DNA of 64,000 nucleotides from Rhizomys pruinosus (Eukaryota; Chordata; Mammalia; Rodentia; Spalacidae). Under the pieces are notes generated by a model. The model was not told the origin of the DNA. It saw only the letters and a list, made by a program, of their open reading frames with translations, and searched no databases. Positions within the stretch are counted from its first letter, which is position 1, and each line of letters begins with the position of its first letter. This document shows positions 11,182-23,329 of the stretch, one piece after another. A program made the translations under genes and the position numbers. The stretch covers positions 1,593,527-1,657,526 of the forward strand of contig VZQC01006699.1 of assembly GCA_009823505.1 (NCBI GenBank), in the 5' to 3' direction.

Positions 11182-11843
11182 GTATCACATTATTTCCATG
11201 TGATGATAATGTTGTATGTAAATTAGTTGAAAATGCATTTCTGGAAATATATCTGTTGTGAATTACTAGAAAGTGCTGTTTGACTTGTAGTTAAAATAGT
11301 AGGTGCTCAGCACCTTTCTAAAAAACTTTAAAAGGTTCTCTCTTCAGTTTCCTTCCCCTAGACCTAGAATGCTAGACATGCATTCTACCACTAAGCCCTC
11401 TCTCTCATTTATTGAAAGATAAAATTGTATAGCTCTGTATTAAAGCCAGGGAATGTTACCTTTTTTTGGGGGGTGGGGGGAATGTTACTTTTAAGCATTA
11501 GAATCATACCTTCTTTTACTTCACCATTATAAACTCCTCATTATGCTTCTGTCCTTGAATTCTTAACCCTAAGTCTTTTATTGGTTAAAGGACTTTATAG
11601 AAAGCACTATGCTTCATTCCTGTAATAGTCCAGACCTGCTCTTTGCATGCTAAGATTCTCAAAGTAACAAAACATTTAGCAAATGGAAATTCACTGTAAA
11701 TGTACCTCACACAGTTATCCCTGCAGCTCCATAGTAGCACAGGCAGTGTGCTGAATACCAGTGTAGTAGTTATGTATATAATCCTTTGCAATGAAAAGTA
11801 AATACCTTGACTCATGTAGAGTTAAATTTCTGTTGTATTCAGG

Positions 11844-11947
11844 TGTGATAAAGCAAACTGGAATCTCTGCACTTGGCAGGTTGAAGCAGTAGGACTGAAT
11901 TTGAGCCCTGCTTGGACAGCATAGTAGACACTGTCTCAAAAAAAAAC
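11844..11947 (+). mobile_element. Decayed B1-like SINE
   Basis: Order of tctgcacttggcaggttga, ctgcttggacagcatag and cactgtctcaaaaa follows B1, with strong decay. Confidence 0.55.
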
Positions 11948-12349
11948 TAAAAAACTTGTATGATTTCTTTATGTATATTAAAACTCCTTTCCAGGGGCAA
12001 AAGTAAAATGGTGGGTGAATTGCTTTGCTTATAACTTTTTCTCTTACTAGTGAAAAATATGTTTAACAATTCAGGGTTACACATTTAATTCAACAAGTAC
12101 TTTTTAGAATCTACTATTTGATTGACACAGCTAAGAAAAGAAATAAAGGCTAATTGCATGGGCTTTGGGGATTATTACTCTGGCAGTTACCTGCAGTGCT
12201 TACACTAAGCCTCTGTTACCTCAGTAGTAACAGGTGGGTAATAATGGTTCTCATGTCCTGCAGTTATTAGAATTTATTGTTGCCTCCCTCTAAATTACTT
12301 AGCTGGGTTATTGTTACTATCTTTATTTACTTATTTATTTGTTTACTTA

Positions 12350-12687
12350 TTTGTTTTGAGACAAGGTCTGACTATGTAGTCCTGGCTGGCCTGGTACTCA
12401 CTGTGTGGTTCAGGCTGGCTTAGAATTCTTGGCAATATTCTTGCCTCAGCCTCCTGATAGATGTGTTTTCAGGGGCAGTAAATTTTATTATTATTATTCA
12501 TCTTAAATACTGATTATTTATTTTGGTGCTATAGAATTTTTTTTTTTTTTTTTGAGAGAGGTTCTCCCTTTAGTTCCAGCTGGCCTAGAGCTCACTATAT
12601 AGACCAGGCTGGCCTTGAACTCACAGAGATCCGCCCGCCTCTGCCCCCAAGTGCTGGGATTAAAGGCATGCGCCACCACACCTGGCA
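12350..12687 (-). mobile_element. Two antisense B1 SINEs (12350-12475 decayed; 12536-12687 clear)
   Basis: The second keeps gctggccttgaactcacaga and gcatgcgccaccacacctgg near consensus. The first shows only gagacaaggtctgactatgt and scattered B1 blocks. They lie 80 bp before exon 8. Confidence 0.75.
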
Positions 12688-12768
12688 GAATCTACTTCTT
12701 TATAATGCATGCAAATTAGTATCACTGGCTATTTTAATATTTATGTGCCCTTAAATTTTTTATCACAG

Positions 12769-12848
12769 ATGAAGAAAAGAAAATGGTTGAAGAAGTGTTC
12801 AGTAATGCAATTGACTGCTTATCTGATGAGGATAAAAAGCTCCCTCAG
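12769..12848 (+). CDS. Mtrex: Mtrex exon 8: RecA2 acidic helix
   Basis: Codes for about residues 414-440, beginning DEEKKMVEEVFSNAI and ending DEDKKLPQ, an acidic/lysine-rich helical stretch inserted before motif IVa. Acceptor tatcacag at 12768, donor CCTCAG|gtgagt at 12849. Length 80 nt closes the split Asp codon and returns to phase 0. Confidence 0.96.
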
Positions 12849-12904
12849 GTGAGTTGCTGTCAGTAAGTATAGATGTTAGTGCAGATATTAACTTTGTCAT
12901 TCTT

Positions 12905-13172
12905 TTTTTTTTTATTTTTTATTTATTTATTTTTTTTAATTTTATTTATTTTTCCATATGTATGAGTGTACTGCCTGCATGCAGGTTTGTACACCCGTGT
13001 CGTGCAATGCCGCGGAGGTCAGAAGAGGGTTTCGGATTCCCCTGGAACTGGAGTTCTCCTGGAATTGGAGTTACAGACAGTTCTTTGCCGCCATGTGGGT
13101 GCTGGGGATCGAACCCGGGTCCTCTGCAAGAGCAGTCGGTGCTCTTAACCGCCAGGCCATCTCTCCAGCCCC
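12905..13172 (-). mobile_element. Young antisense B2 with 17-bp duplication
   Basis: Full-length, with the target-site duplication taactttgtcattctt on both sides (right copy 13173-13188). Begins 57 bp after the exon 8 donor. Contains the doubled ggaactggagtt / ggaattggagtt core. Confidence 0.95.
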
Positions 13173-13359
13173 TAACTTTGTCATTCTTGAATTTTGTTTC
13201 TATGTTGACTGTTTCTACATTGGACCATGTTGTAAAATGACACTTAAAACATTTATGTTTCAAACTTCTAAAAAAGGTGGCTGGAGGCAAGATTTGCTCC
13301 CTGAAGTTTTTTCTCTAAGAACTTATCTAACATAATCTAGATACTACTTTTTAAAAAAG

Positions 13360-13557
13360 TACTATTATTTTAACATTATGATTGTTTTGCCTGCATGTAT
13401 GTAAGTACACCCATGCTGTGCAGTGCCTACAGAGCCCAGAAGAAGATGTCAGATCGCCTAGAACTAGAGTTTTATACTGTTGTTAGCTACCACATGGGTG
13501 CTGGGTCCTTTGGAAGAATAGCAAGTGTTCTTAACCACTGATCCATTTCTCCAGCCC
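13360..13557 (-). mobile_element. Antisense B2, older
   Basis: gcctgcatgtatgtaagtac, cagtgcctacagagcccaga and ccatttctccagcccc; diverged, single core. Confidence 0.8.
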
Positions 13558-13959
13558 CTAGAAATTACTTCTTACAGTCCTATAAAAAAAATTTGCACTG
13601 GTTTTAAGTCATTAAATTTCTGTCATAAGGCTTCCAAACAGGGGAGTATGCTTAGTGAATGTTGTGTCTTCAGTGAAGAAATAAACATCTTACTGTGTTT
13701 TAATCCAGTTTTTCTTTTTCACTTTTGGAATTTTCTTAAATATGCTAATACTTGGGTGCCACTCACAGAGATTCTGACTTGATTGGTCTAGTTTGTATCC
13801 TGGTTGTTGCAATCTTTCACAAATTCCCCATCTGGTTTTACTGTGCAGGAAATGAATTTTTGATATATAGAGGATTTAGTTTACCCTAAGAACACAGTAT
13901 CATATTTCTTGGCATTGTTTAAGCTCAGTATCTTTTCAGTTTGTATATTAAGAGACCCT

Positions 13960-14085
13960 GTCTTGAGGAGAGAGAGAAAGGCTTTGCTATATTACCTAGG
14001 TTGGCTCCAAACACCTGTACTCAAGAGGCTGCCTCTGCCTCTTAAGTGGCTGGGACTTCAAGGATAGACCACTATGCCCAACTAA
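13960..14085 (-). mobile_element. Decayed antisense B1-like SINE
   Basis: gctttgctatattacctagg, ctgcctctgcctcttaagtg and accactatgcccaac. Poly-T tracts follow at 14093-14152. Confidence 0.6.
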
Positions 14086-14420
14086 TAACTGATTTTTTTT
14101 TTTTTTTTTTAAAGATTTATTTTTTTTTTTCAACTTTTTTTTTTTTTTTTTGTAAGAGATGCAGTGACATTTAAAACTTTGAGGCAGCAAAACTTTTGTA
14201 ACATTTCTTAAACATGATTATCATGTTAAAATTAAAACTAGGCCAGAATTTTATTATATTTCAAGTATGCTATGTGAGAATATAGATTTGGGTTTTGCTT
14301 TTATTCTGGTAAGGTTTTTTATAAAGTTTCCTTAAATTTACCCACTTTGCTTAATTTGCTTAAGTTTAACATTTTAAAATTCTTTTTACCTTATAACATG
14401 AGTATTATTCCAAATTACAG

Positions 14421-14531
14421 GTTGAGCACGTACTTCCTCTTTTGAAACGGGGGATTGGCATTCATCATGGTGGCTTACTTCCTATTTTGAAGGAAACTAT
14501 AGAAATTCTCTTTTCTGAAGGATTGATAAAG
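14421..14531 (+). CDS. Mtrex: Mtrex exon 9: RecA2, GIGIHHGGL segment
   Basis: Codes for 37 codons, about residues 441-477: [20 protein letters not shown] and then [17 protein letters not shown]. GIxxHHxGL is the conserved Ski2-like motif (IVa) that lines the RNA channel. Acceptor aaattacag at 14420, donor AAG|gtatgc at 14532, phase 0. Confidence 0.97.
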
Positions 14532-14636
14532 GTATGCTAATTTTTAAAATTTATTATGTTCCAGAATTATGTTGTATGAACAGTGTGAGAATTTTAATGA
14601 CCATTGTTTATAAGCAGTTTTTGTTTTGTTTTGTTT

Positions 14637-14718
14637 TGTTTTCACAGTGCTATAGGTCAAACCCAGGGCCTTGCCCAAGTTAAGCCAGCATTCCACCATT
14701 GTGCTCTGTCCCCAGCCC
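14637..14718 (-). mobile_element. Antisense ID-like SINE
   Basis: The antisense of the ID element head: ggtcaaacccagggccttgc, then a gcattccaccattg segment and gtccccagccc. No B2 body follows. Confidence 0.7.
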
Positions 14719-14771
14719 TGTGGGAGTTTTGTGGGGTCTAGCCCTGTCTTGTCCTATTGTTTCTTTTTTCT

Positions 14772-14880
14772 TTTCTTTTGAGGCAGTCTTACTCTGTAGC
14801 CCAGGCTGTCCTCAAATTCACAGCAGTCCTCCTGCCTCCTGGGTGCCGAGATTATAAGGTGTGAGCCACCTTGTCTAGCT
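14772..14880 (-). mobile_element. Antisense B1, diverged
   Basis: gaggcagtcttactctgtag, ccaggctgtcctcaaattca and cctgcctcctgggtgc follow antisense B1 order. Confidence 0.75.
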
Positions 14881-15242
14881 AATTTTATGTTTTATTACTG
14901 GTTTTATTAAAAAAAAACTGGGTTGTATGGAATGCCTTAGGTAGGTTGTATGGAATGCTTCAGGTAATGAACGTGACTTTCATATATAGTTTCATGTCAT
15001 GCTGTGAATTTTGGCATATATGTAAAAAAAATAGTGTTTAGTTTTTTACAGAATCGGTAGCACCTGGATATAGTAGAATTTTGGAGAAGGTACTATTTAA
15101 TCATTAGACATGGAGTTTTCAATTTGATAACTCAATTTCTTCCTATATATAGATTAAAAGGATTAGTTTAGAGAGATGAAAAGGAGAATTATTAAATTTA
15201 GAAAGAATTTTTAGGATATACTGATTGAATCAGTATACCTTA

Positions 15243-15497
15243 CTTTTTTTATTTTTAACTATTTTATTTTATTTATTTTTGTATATGTATAAATGTACTG
15301 TCTGCATGCAAGTCTGTGCATCCATGTCATGCAATGCCGCGGAGGTCAGAGGAGGGTGTCGGATTCCCCTGGAACTGGAGTTCTCCTGGAATTGGAGTTT
15401 CAGATGGTTCTCGGCCACCATGTGGGTGCTGGGGATCAAACCCGGGTCCTCTGCAAGAGCAGTCGGCGCTCTTAACTGCTAGGCTATCTCTCCAGCC
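15243..15497 (-). mobile_element. Young antisense B2 with 17-bp duplication
   Basis: Full-length; target-site duplication cagtatacctta at 15231-15242 and 15498-15509. Doubled core present. Confidence 0.95.
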
Positions 15498-15534
15498 CAG
15501 TATACCTTAATTTTTATTTCTACTTTTTTATAGT

Positions 15535-15945
15535 TATTAAACTTTTTCCATACATCATTTCTCAATCCAATTTAGAGTTATTTTCCTTTCCATGCCCCCC
15601 ACCCCACCTGAGTTCATGCACTCTACCATACATGTCTTACATCTTTTCCTGAGTCGGTTTTTATTTTTTATTTTATTTATTTATTTATTATTTTTTTTTC
15701 AAAGCAGAGGCTTATTGTTTTTGGAAGAACTTCACTATTTTAGTCTTTTTTTTTTCCAGTTCTTTTGTTGTTGTTCTGTCCAACTTGTATTGCGCGCGTG
15801 TGTGTATGTATGTATATACATAATACATATATATACACACATACACTTATCACCTGGATTGGAGGATTTTCTTTTCTTTTTCTTTTTTTGGTTAAAAGAT
15901 GTCATGTTTTCCTTAGGAAGTGTTTGAAGTCTCCTCAATTTTTAT
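15535..15945. repeat. Unclassified interspersed repeat, copy A
   Basis: Shares an ordered set of blocks with 23885-24260: tattaaactttttccata, a cctttccatgcccc block, atacatgtc, gttcttttgttgttgttct, caacttgtattg, and gattggaggatttt. Between blocks it carries a purine/pyrimidine microsatellite (15797-15845). I do not recognise the family. Confidence 0.6.
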
Positions 15946-15965
15946 TTTTAAAGTCACTTCTTTTT

Positions 15966-16188
15966 TTCCTTATTTTATTTTATTTATTTATGTGTATGAA
16001 TATGTTGTCTGCATGTAGGTTTGTGCACCCGTGTTGTGCAATGCTGTGTCGGATTCCCCTGGAACTGGAGTTCTCCTGGAATTTGGAGTTATAGACGGTT
16101 CTCAGCCGCCATGTGGGTGCTGGGGATCGAACCCGGGTCCTCTATAAGAGCGGTCGGTGCTCTTAACCGCTAGGCCATCTCTCCAGCC
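15966..16188 (-). mobile_element. Young antisense B2 with 17-bp duplication, internal deletion
   Basis: Target-site duplication cacttcttttt on both sides. About 20 bp are missing between tgcaatgctgtg and tcggattcccct; the doubled core is kept. Confidence 0.92.
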
Positions 16189-16790
16189 CACTTCTTTTTT
16201 CTAATACCACTCAAGTTATTGCCAAACTTTTGCACATGTATGGTTTTTTTTCTTTTAATGAATGAGGAGCATTTTTTTTTTTTTGGTTTTTTTTTTCTGA
16301 TTGATGAAAACTTAGTACTCAAGTGACATGTATCTTTGTGTGCCTAAACCAATTACTTTTGTTGATAAAGTTTTAGAATTACGCTGTTGTTAATTCTCAT
16401 TTTTCCTTAGAAACCTCTTTTTTGATTCTCAGAGTTGACTTCTTATCAGTAAAGCAGCCAGGAGATTACACTGGGCTTAGTAAAAAAGTGCAGCAGCTCC
16501 ATGCTTTGTTAGACCAGCTGTGTTCTCTTCATTTACCAGCACTGGGATTTAAGAAAAACTAATTTCCCTGAATTAATAAATTTGGAGAATTTGAAGGTCA
16601 TTACTTAATTTAATAATTATATGTATAAAATCCTGTAATAGTTCTGGAATGGCATCTTGTCTTCTTTTTTTTTTTTAGAGCCTTATTAAATAATTTTAAA
16701 AATTAATGATATCTTAATTTTCACTTAAATTCTAACTAATTTTTAACTATAAAAATACATTAATTAATTATAGAATTGCTTATTTTTTAG

Positions 16791-16892
16791 GCCTTATTTG
16801 CTACAGAGACTTTTGCTATGGGAATTAACATGCCAGCCAGAACTGTTTTGTTTACAAATGCCCGTAAATTTGATGGCAAGGATTTCCGATGG
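16791..16892 (+). CDS. Mtrex: Mtrex exon 10: RecA2 motif V
   Basis: Codes for 34 codons, about residues 478-511: [19 protein letters not shown] followed by [29 protein letters not shown] is motif V, linking nucleotide and RNA sites. Acceptor attttttag at 16790, donor TGG|gtaagt at 16893. Confidence 0.97.
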
Positions 16893-17519
16893 GTAAGTAA
16901 TTAATTATATGTTGAAATAGTAGTTAATCTCTATTTTCTCTGACATGACTTGGTTCCTATAATCTTTGAGATTTTTCAGATCCAAATACTTAGGAACTTG
17001 TTCCTGAATTAAGTGGCGTTTTCCCTAATCCAAAAATCTGATATGTTCAGAGTCTGAAACTTCAGGACTGATACAATATCCAAAAAGTCTTGTATTTTGA
17101 ACAGATCAGATTTTAGATTAGTGAAATAACTTAAACTATGGATTGCTTCTGTCTCAAGCATTTCTGATGTTAGATATCCATCCTGTATAATAGTTCCATC
17201 AAGATTAAACCTTGGATCCTGTTCATTTCTCGGTCTAACCTCAGTCACATTTCCATTAGGTTACAAGTTTAGGGACAGGATAAGAGTACTTCAGTGGCTG
17301 TAGTTGCACTCACTATTTGAGCCTTTAGCTTTTACAACAGAGGTCATAACAGGTTTATACGTGCCTCCTTTCTAATGAAAAGGAAAGAAAGGTTGAGAGC
17401 ATGGCTGAAACATTGCATTGGGGTATAAAAAAGAAACTCTTAAGCCCAAGGCAAGCACTCCATTCTACAAATAGTTAATAATCTTACAGTATGGCTTTGA
17501 GCTCTAGTAGATCCATAAA

Positions 17520-17640
17520 GACAAAAATGTAAATTGGTGTGATGACTTGCACCTGTAATCCCAACACTTGGAATGTAAAGGCAGAAGGTTTCTATTAGTG
17601 AGTTCCTGACCCTCCAAGGCCACATAGGAAGACCTTAACT
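17520..17640 (+). mobile_element. Decayed B1-like SINE
   Basis: ttgcacctgtaatcccaaca, then cttggaatgtaaaggcagaa and ccaaggccacataggaagac; B1 order, heavily diverged. Confidence 0.6.
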
Positions 17641-17737
17641 CGAATTTAAGTAAATGAATAAACAAATAGCTCCTACTTTATATCTGTCTTGTTACATGTA
17701 AATATTGCAGATTTTCTAAGAAATGTATAGGAAAGAC

Positions 17738-18165
17738 AGGGCTGGAGAGATGGCTTAGAGGTTAAGAGCACTAGCTGCTTATGCAGAGGACTGGGGTTCG
17801 ATTCCTAGCGCCCAAATGGTGACTAACAAACTGTCCATGGTTGTAATTCCAGAGGATCCAATGCACTCTTCTGACCTCCTTGAGCATTACATGACATGGA
17901 TGCACTTACACATGTGTGAGGAATACACTTATACATATAAAATAAAAATAATAAATAGGGGCTGGAGAGATGGTTCAGTGGTTAAGAACACTGCCTGCTC
18001 TTGCAGAGAACCCAGGTTTAATTTCCAGCATGCACATGGCAGCTAATAACTGTCTGTGACTCCAGTTTTTGGGGATCTGATGCCCTCTTCTGACTTCATG
18101 GGCCTTACACAACATGGGTATACTTACACACATGCAGGCAATATACTCATATAGAATACTAAATT
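17738..18165 (+). mobile_element. Two plus-strand B2 SINEs in tandem (17738-17943, 17957-18165)
   Basis: Each begins ggctggagagatgg and carries a tRNA-like head and an A-rich tail. Both have a single ccag core and are older than the duplication-bearing B2s. The second is inserted in or beside the tail of the first. Confidence 0.85.
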
Positions 18166-18239
18166 TAATTTTAATATCAAAATATTAAAATAATAAAAAA
18201 TTTAAGTATATAAAAAGAAAAACATAGGAAAGATACAGC

Positions 18240-19566
18240 ATAAGAACAGAAGTCAGTTGCATATAATGAGGAGAGAAGTTTTCATAGAGAAGATAGTCCT
18301 GGAGATAAGCAACAGTAGTGGAAGTATGTCATGCAAGCAGTGGAGCATTGGTGAGGTGATAGAAGAAAGTTGTTTAGTTTGAATGTGCAGTCTGATCCAA
18401 AGACTCGTTTTCTGCTATTTGTAGAAAATTAAAGGTAGTTCTTTTCCTAATCTTTTTTCTGGAGATTGGTGATTCTTTTCAGCTTAGAGAAGTTTATCAC
18501 AATAATTAATTATCAAAATCCTGAAAGTACTTATAGTAGAACTATAACTATGGTAAGTATAGTTTTTTTCAGGACCTTGTACGTCTGAGGCAAACAGTTT
18601 CAACTGAGCCTCATCTGAGCCTTTGCAATCCCTCTACCCAAACCCTTCTTTTTTCAAATTTAAAAATGTTGGTTGCTGTGGAAAGAGAGATAGAGAAACA
18701 TCTTGGGTTAAAGGTAAGTAGCTAACAAAGCAGATTTTTCTTCATGCTTAAAGATCATAATGATGAAATTTAAAGACTATGATGTACTACAATATAATGA
18801 AGCCTTTAGATTCTGCTCAGATTTTACTGGGCTGCTTTTTGAAATGTCCTGATCTTTATAGATTAGCTTTTTGGTACTTTGTTCTGTATGGTTCTAACTC
18901 TTTAGTCACCATTTAGGAAAAAGAAAATAGAATCTGGATTTTATTCACAAAAGAAGAGTACATTGCACTTTAGAATTAGCTTTGCTGAGTGTTCAGGTGG
19001 TCCAAGGCTGCCCTGGAAGCCTGTAAATGGGAAGGAAGCATGCTAAGCTTTTCCCACTAGATTAGTACCAATGACAGATGAATCTACTAGCTCCCTCATA
19101 CCCATGCCAAGAATTGTGCTCCCTGTCCAACTAGACTTTATGTTAATCTTGAAGATAAAATTAATTATGATAAAGTAAGAAGTTACAGTTGTTGAGTTTG
19201 TTTTGTAGCGAGTGTTCTTAAGTTTTGCTTGTTTTTCATATCTAGCCGAAAGGTATTTTTTTGATGGCAGTAAATTAGCCAGTATTTCCTTGTAGCTGCC
19301 TATAAAAATGAACAGTAATGGAACTAGTATAGGGTTAAGCCATTTTAGAACTAAAATTTAGTTTCATGCACTTTTCAAGTGCTTTTTATTTTTGTGCCTT
19401 TACTTAACTCTCCCTTTACTTAACTCTCGTAAAAGTTCAGGTTTTAAGTGATTTCTTTTCTTTGAACATATATGTTATGCTTGTGAATTCTACAATAAGA
19501 GAAATTTTGGGATATATTTTATACTAGGTTTCTCCTAAACTTGAAATGTGTATTATATTCATTCAG
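18240..19566. other. Intron, no recognised repeat
   Basis: Over 1.3 kb of ordinary AT-rich sequence without a SINE I can name, upstream of exon 11. Open frames are short and unremarkable. Confidence 0.5.
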
Positions 19567-19692
19567 ATTTCCTCTGGGGAGTACATTCAGATGTCAGGCC
19601 GTGCTGGAAGGAGGGGAATGGATGACAGAGGGATTGTAATTCTTATGGTGGATGAAAAGATGAGCCCAACAATTGGAAAACAACTACTTAAG
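19567..19692 (+). CDS. Mtrex: Mtrex exon 11: RecA2 motif VI (arginine finger)
   Basis: Codes for 42 codons, about residues 512-553: [19 protein letters not shown] and then [29 protein letters not shown] is motif VI, whose arginines contact the ATP gamma-phosphate. Acceptor attcag at 19566, donor AAG|gtaaga at 19693. The next intron is 5.6 kb, and repeats in it become indel-rich from about 21 kb. Confidence 0.97.
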
Positions 19693-20169
19693 GTAAGATT
19701 CTGTACTTTGTCAAGAATTCTAAGAATATATTTTAGTGATCACTTTGAAATCAGTTTTGTTGGTTCAAATACCCCTCCAAGATGAGTTCATAGTGTTTGG
19801 GCTTAGGAGTTGACCATTTATATTGTTTTACATAATAGGCAGAGCTATTAGCAGTCTATGCAGTGAAAATGGAACTGAAGATTCCCAGAAAATGCAAAAA
19901 TACTGATTTCACATTTAAATTTAAGATATCTCTTTGTCTTCTGCTGAACAAGTTGCTTTTATTATCAGAATAGGAAGTAGGGTGTGTGGTTTCAGGATTT
20001 GGGATTGTCAGCTTCTTTACCTTTGCAAGGCCAAAAAGCTTGATGCAGTAATTTGTTAACTATACCTTCCTGGTTCATTCTTTTAATTATAAATATCAAA
20101 ATCATAAATTTAAAATTTTATATTAGCCTTTCTTTGTGCTAACCGAAAAATTTTTGGTTTCATTTATCA

Positions 20170-20335
20170 TGTAGTGGCTGGGGTTTGTGGTTGATGCACC
20201 AAGTACATATGTGGAAGCCAGAGAACAACTTGGAGGATTCAGTTATCTTCTTCCACCATATGAGTTCCAGAGATTGAACTCAGATCTTCACATTTTTTAA
20301 CAAGCACATTTACCTACTGAGTCATCTCAGTGGAT
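20170..20335 (-). mobile_element. Antisense B3-like SINE, diverged
   Basis: gccagagaacaacttggagg, accatatgagttccagagat and tactgagtcatctcagtgg are antisense B3/B2 head and body. Confidence 0.65.
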
Positions 20336-20404
20336 CACATGCTAACTTTTTGAGTTTGGGGTATTTGAGGATTTTTTTCTTTTGTCTTGAAGATTTTTTT
20401 TTTT

Positions 20405-20820
20405 AATTTTTATTTTTTTCTTTGAGCCTGGGTCTCATATAGTCTAGGTTAGCATCAAACTTACTATATAGCTCTGTGACTGGTCTTGAACTCCTCCTGA
20501 TCCTCCTTCCTCCATCTCTCAAGTGCCAGATTACAAAAGGTGTGAGCCACTACAACTCCTTTTTAAAGAACTTCTTAAGGAAGTTGGACCTAATTGCTCT
20601 CCTTCATCACTTAGTAAGAAGTTTGGAAAGCCCTCAAAACTGTTCCTAAAATAGAAAACTTAACAGTTAAAAACAGTATTAACTGCCAGCTTATTAGCCT
20701 CTTTTTGAGACAGAGACTCCCTGTAGCTCTAGGTGACCTGGAACTCACTGTGTAGACCAGGCTGGCCTTGAACTCACAGAGATCCACCTGCCTCTCTGCC
20801 CCCCAAGTGCTGAGATTATT
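20405..20820 (-). mobile_element. Two antisense B1 SINEs (20405-20560 decayed; 20700-20820 clear)
   Basis: The second has aggctggccttgaactcaca and gatccacctgcctctctgcc. The first shows gagcctgggtctcatatagt and ggtgtgagccactac. Confidence 0.75.
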
Positions 20821-20974
20821 AGCTTCTTTAAATGAAGCCTTAGGAGGTTAAAGTACATTTATGTCAGTTTCTACAAGATTTACTCTGTTTACCTCCTAAG
20901 ATTTAGGAAGTACTCAACAAATTTGAAATAGGGAATACTAAAGCAAAAATAAAGTTCGTGTATATGTTCATCTG

Positions 20975-20983
<9 letters not shown>

Positions 20984-21018
<35 letters not shown>

Positions 21019-21224
21019 GTGTTATGAATGTACTGTCTCCCTGTAGGTTTGTGCAACCCATGTCATGCAATGCGCGGAGGTCAGAAGAGGGTCTCAGATT
21101 CCCTGGACTGGGTCTCTGGAATTGGAGGTTACGATGTTCTACGCTGCCATTGGGTGCTGGGGATCGAACCTGGGCTCCTCTGCAAGAGCGGTTGTGCCTA
21201 AACTGCTAGCTATCTCTCCAGCCC
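20984..21224 (-). mobile_element. Young-type antisense B2 with many single-base indels
   Basis: Target-site duplication catctgaactttt on both sides and a long poly-T (20978-21008), so the insertion is recent. Yet the body shows about ten one- or two-base losses against its siblings in this window (for example tgcgcggaggtc for tgccgcggaggtc). A young copy should not have decayed like this, which suggests poor base accuracy here. Confidence 0.85.
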
Positions 21225-21524
21225 CATCTGAACTTTTATGTTAGTGATGATAAAGCCTTACATTTATAGCCTTTATATGTACTCTTTTAAACTTGTTCTT
21301 GACAACTTCATATATAAAACATATATGTGATCAGATCGATAGCCAGCTGTTAGCTCTTTTTTGAGCAAAGTTCTCATAGTTAAGTTGTAGTCTTCCAACT
21401 CTCACCCTCTCAAGTGCTGGGATTACCAGTGTTGTTACTTTGTGATCATATGGTATCTTATTTTCAATGTTGAAGATAAATATTTACTTGAAAGCCTATT
21501 TACTTCTTATGTCTTCAAAGATTT

Positions 21525-21700
21525 GTTTTTTTTAATATAATGTGTATGCCTACATGAGTTTATTTGTACCTTTTGTGGGATCAGATGTTCCTGGAACGGA
21601 GTTAAGGTGGTGTGAGTCACCTGATCTGGGTGCTAGGAACTGAGCCCTGGTCATTCCCGGAAGAGTATCAAGTGCTCTTAAACATGAGCAATCTCTAATT
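21525..21700 (-). mobile_element. Antisense B2, indel-rich
   Basis: ataatgtgtatgcctacatg, gagtcacctgatctgggtgc and aagtgctcttaaacatgagc; recognisable but irregular. Confidence 0.65.
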
Positions 21701-21944
21701 ACCTGAGAAGCTTATAAAAGATCCATGTAACTCTTGGTTCTTGGAAAGAAAATTCTGCAGGACTGAAATGGATTTTTTCTTAATTATAACCAACATAATA
21801 TATTTTTTCTTTCCTTGCCTGATCACAGGAGGCATACTTTTATGAAACACTGGTTCTCTTGTATTTATATGTTTTCATCCCTTAAACCTGAACGTTTTTT
21901 GATTCTCTCTGCGTAAAGTATAAATTTCTGATTTCCTTTTTTGT

Positions 21945-22095
21945 TTTTTTTACCTTGTCTTTTGAGACAGGGGCCCCCCCCTTACCCCTGCTGCCTGGAA
22001 CTCGCTATATAGACCAGGCGGCCTTGACTCACAGATCTGCCTGCCGCTCCCTCCAAGTGCTGCGATTAAACACTGCGCTCCATCACCCTGTCTAA
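21945..22095 (-). mobile_element. Antisense B1, indel-rich
   Basis: gagacaggggcccccccctt, tagaccaggcggccttgact and cagatctgcctgccgctccc show several single-base drops against consensus. Confidence 0.75.
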
Positions 22096-22509
22096 TCGGA
22101 TTGTCTTAAAGTAGTACCATCTCTATTTCATTATCTTTTCCTCCATCTATGTCATGAGGAAAAAAATATAAATTTTAATATGAAGTACTTGAGTGATTTC
22201 AGTTTTTATCAGGAATTTACATAATCATATCTTTATTGCGAAGTAGACATTGTGAATTATAGGGATATTACATTTAGGAAAATATGTATTTGGCAGCACC
22301 ATTGAAATAAATTGGAAAAGTAATAAACCAGGTTCATGTGGATACCAAATGTCACGTTAAGTGTCAAGTCAGTGGGAAATCAGTTGAGTGTAGTATACAG
22401 GAGTTAGGAAAATAGAAGTGGAATTGGGCTGAAATACAATTTGCTATATATTAAAAAGTACAGAATTCAAGAGAAGAGTAATAATAGCAGGAAAAAAAAA
22501 ATACTCAGA

Positions 22510-22655
22510 AATTAGCTGGGTGTGGGGTGCAGGCCTTTAATCAACAGCACTGGGGAGTCGAGAGGCAGGGGGATCTCTGTTGAGTTCAAAGCCGCACCTG
22601 GTCTACATAGTCAGTGAGCTGGTCAGGAGACTGGTCTCAAAAGGATAAAAAAAAA
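22510..22655 (+). mobile_element. Plus-strand B1, indel-rich
   Basis: agctgggtgtggggtgcagg, ctggggagtcgagaggcagg and cacctggtctacatagtcag; many small indels, poly-A tail. Confidence 0.75.
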
Positions 22656-22854
22656 AAAAAAAAAACTCAGAAAATTAAAGACTGGGTCTGTCTGCAGAAT
22701 TATAAAGTAGCTCAAATCGTCTTAAAATGTATTATTTTTATGAGTCTTGGCTTTCTAAGCTTCCTGTTTGGGGGCATATTTTTGAAGAAAACAGATAAAA
22801 TGTAGTTTTTGGACATAACTGTCACTCTAGTGCAGGTAGTTTTTATTTATTTTC

Positions 22855-23065
22855 AATTTTAAGGTTTATCTTATTTTTAAAGGTATGTTTCATTTTACCT
22901 GCATTATGTATGTATACCACATGCATGCAGTGCCTACAGAAGCCAGACAGAAGCCTTTGAATCTGGAGTTATAAATGCTTAGCCACCATGTGGATGCTGG
23001 GAACTGAACCCAGATCCTCCACAAGAGCAGCCAGTGCTCTTAACTGCTGAGTCATCTCTCCAGTC
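22855..23065 (-). mobile_element. Antisense B2, older
   Basis: catgcatgcagtgcctacag, ccaccatgtggatgctggga and gagtcatctctccagtc. Confidence 0.8.
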
Positions 23066-23329
23066 GCAGCTCTTGATTTTTTTTGAAGATTAAGAAATAC
23101 CTTCTTCTGAAACACAAGTTAAAGTTCTACTTTTATTCATAAAATTTATCTCCATAGAGTTTAAGAGAAAAACATAGTACATGTTAGGTGAAAAATCTGG
23201 ACAGCCACCAGAAATGGAGAAAAAAATCAAGCCTTTTAAGTCAAGCATGGAGACATTACTAAGAACAGAAAAAGCACTCCCGTGAATGGAGTGAGGTAGT
23301 GAGCCAAGCAAGGAGCCCACCAAGCCAGG

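Noticed and set aside
12958..13335. Open frames with Cys-rich peptides such as MYECTVCMQVCAPVSC, seen at many positions
   Set aside because: They recur wherever an antisense B2 occurs (4633, 12958, 15225, 34304, 39484, 43311, 50478, 58107, 58947). They are translations of the SINE, not a protein family.
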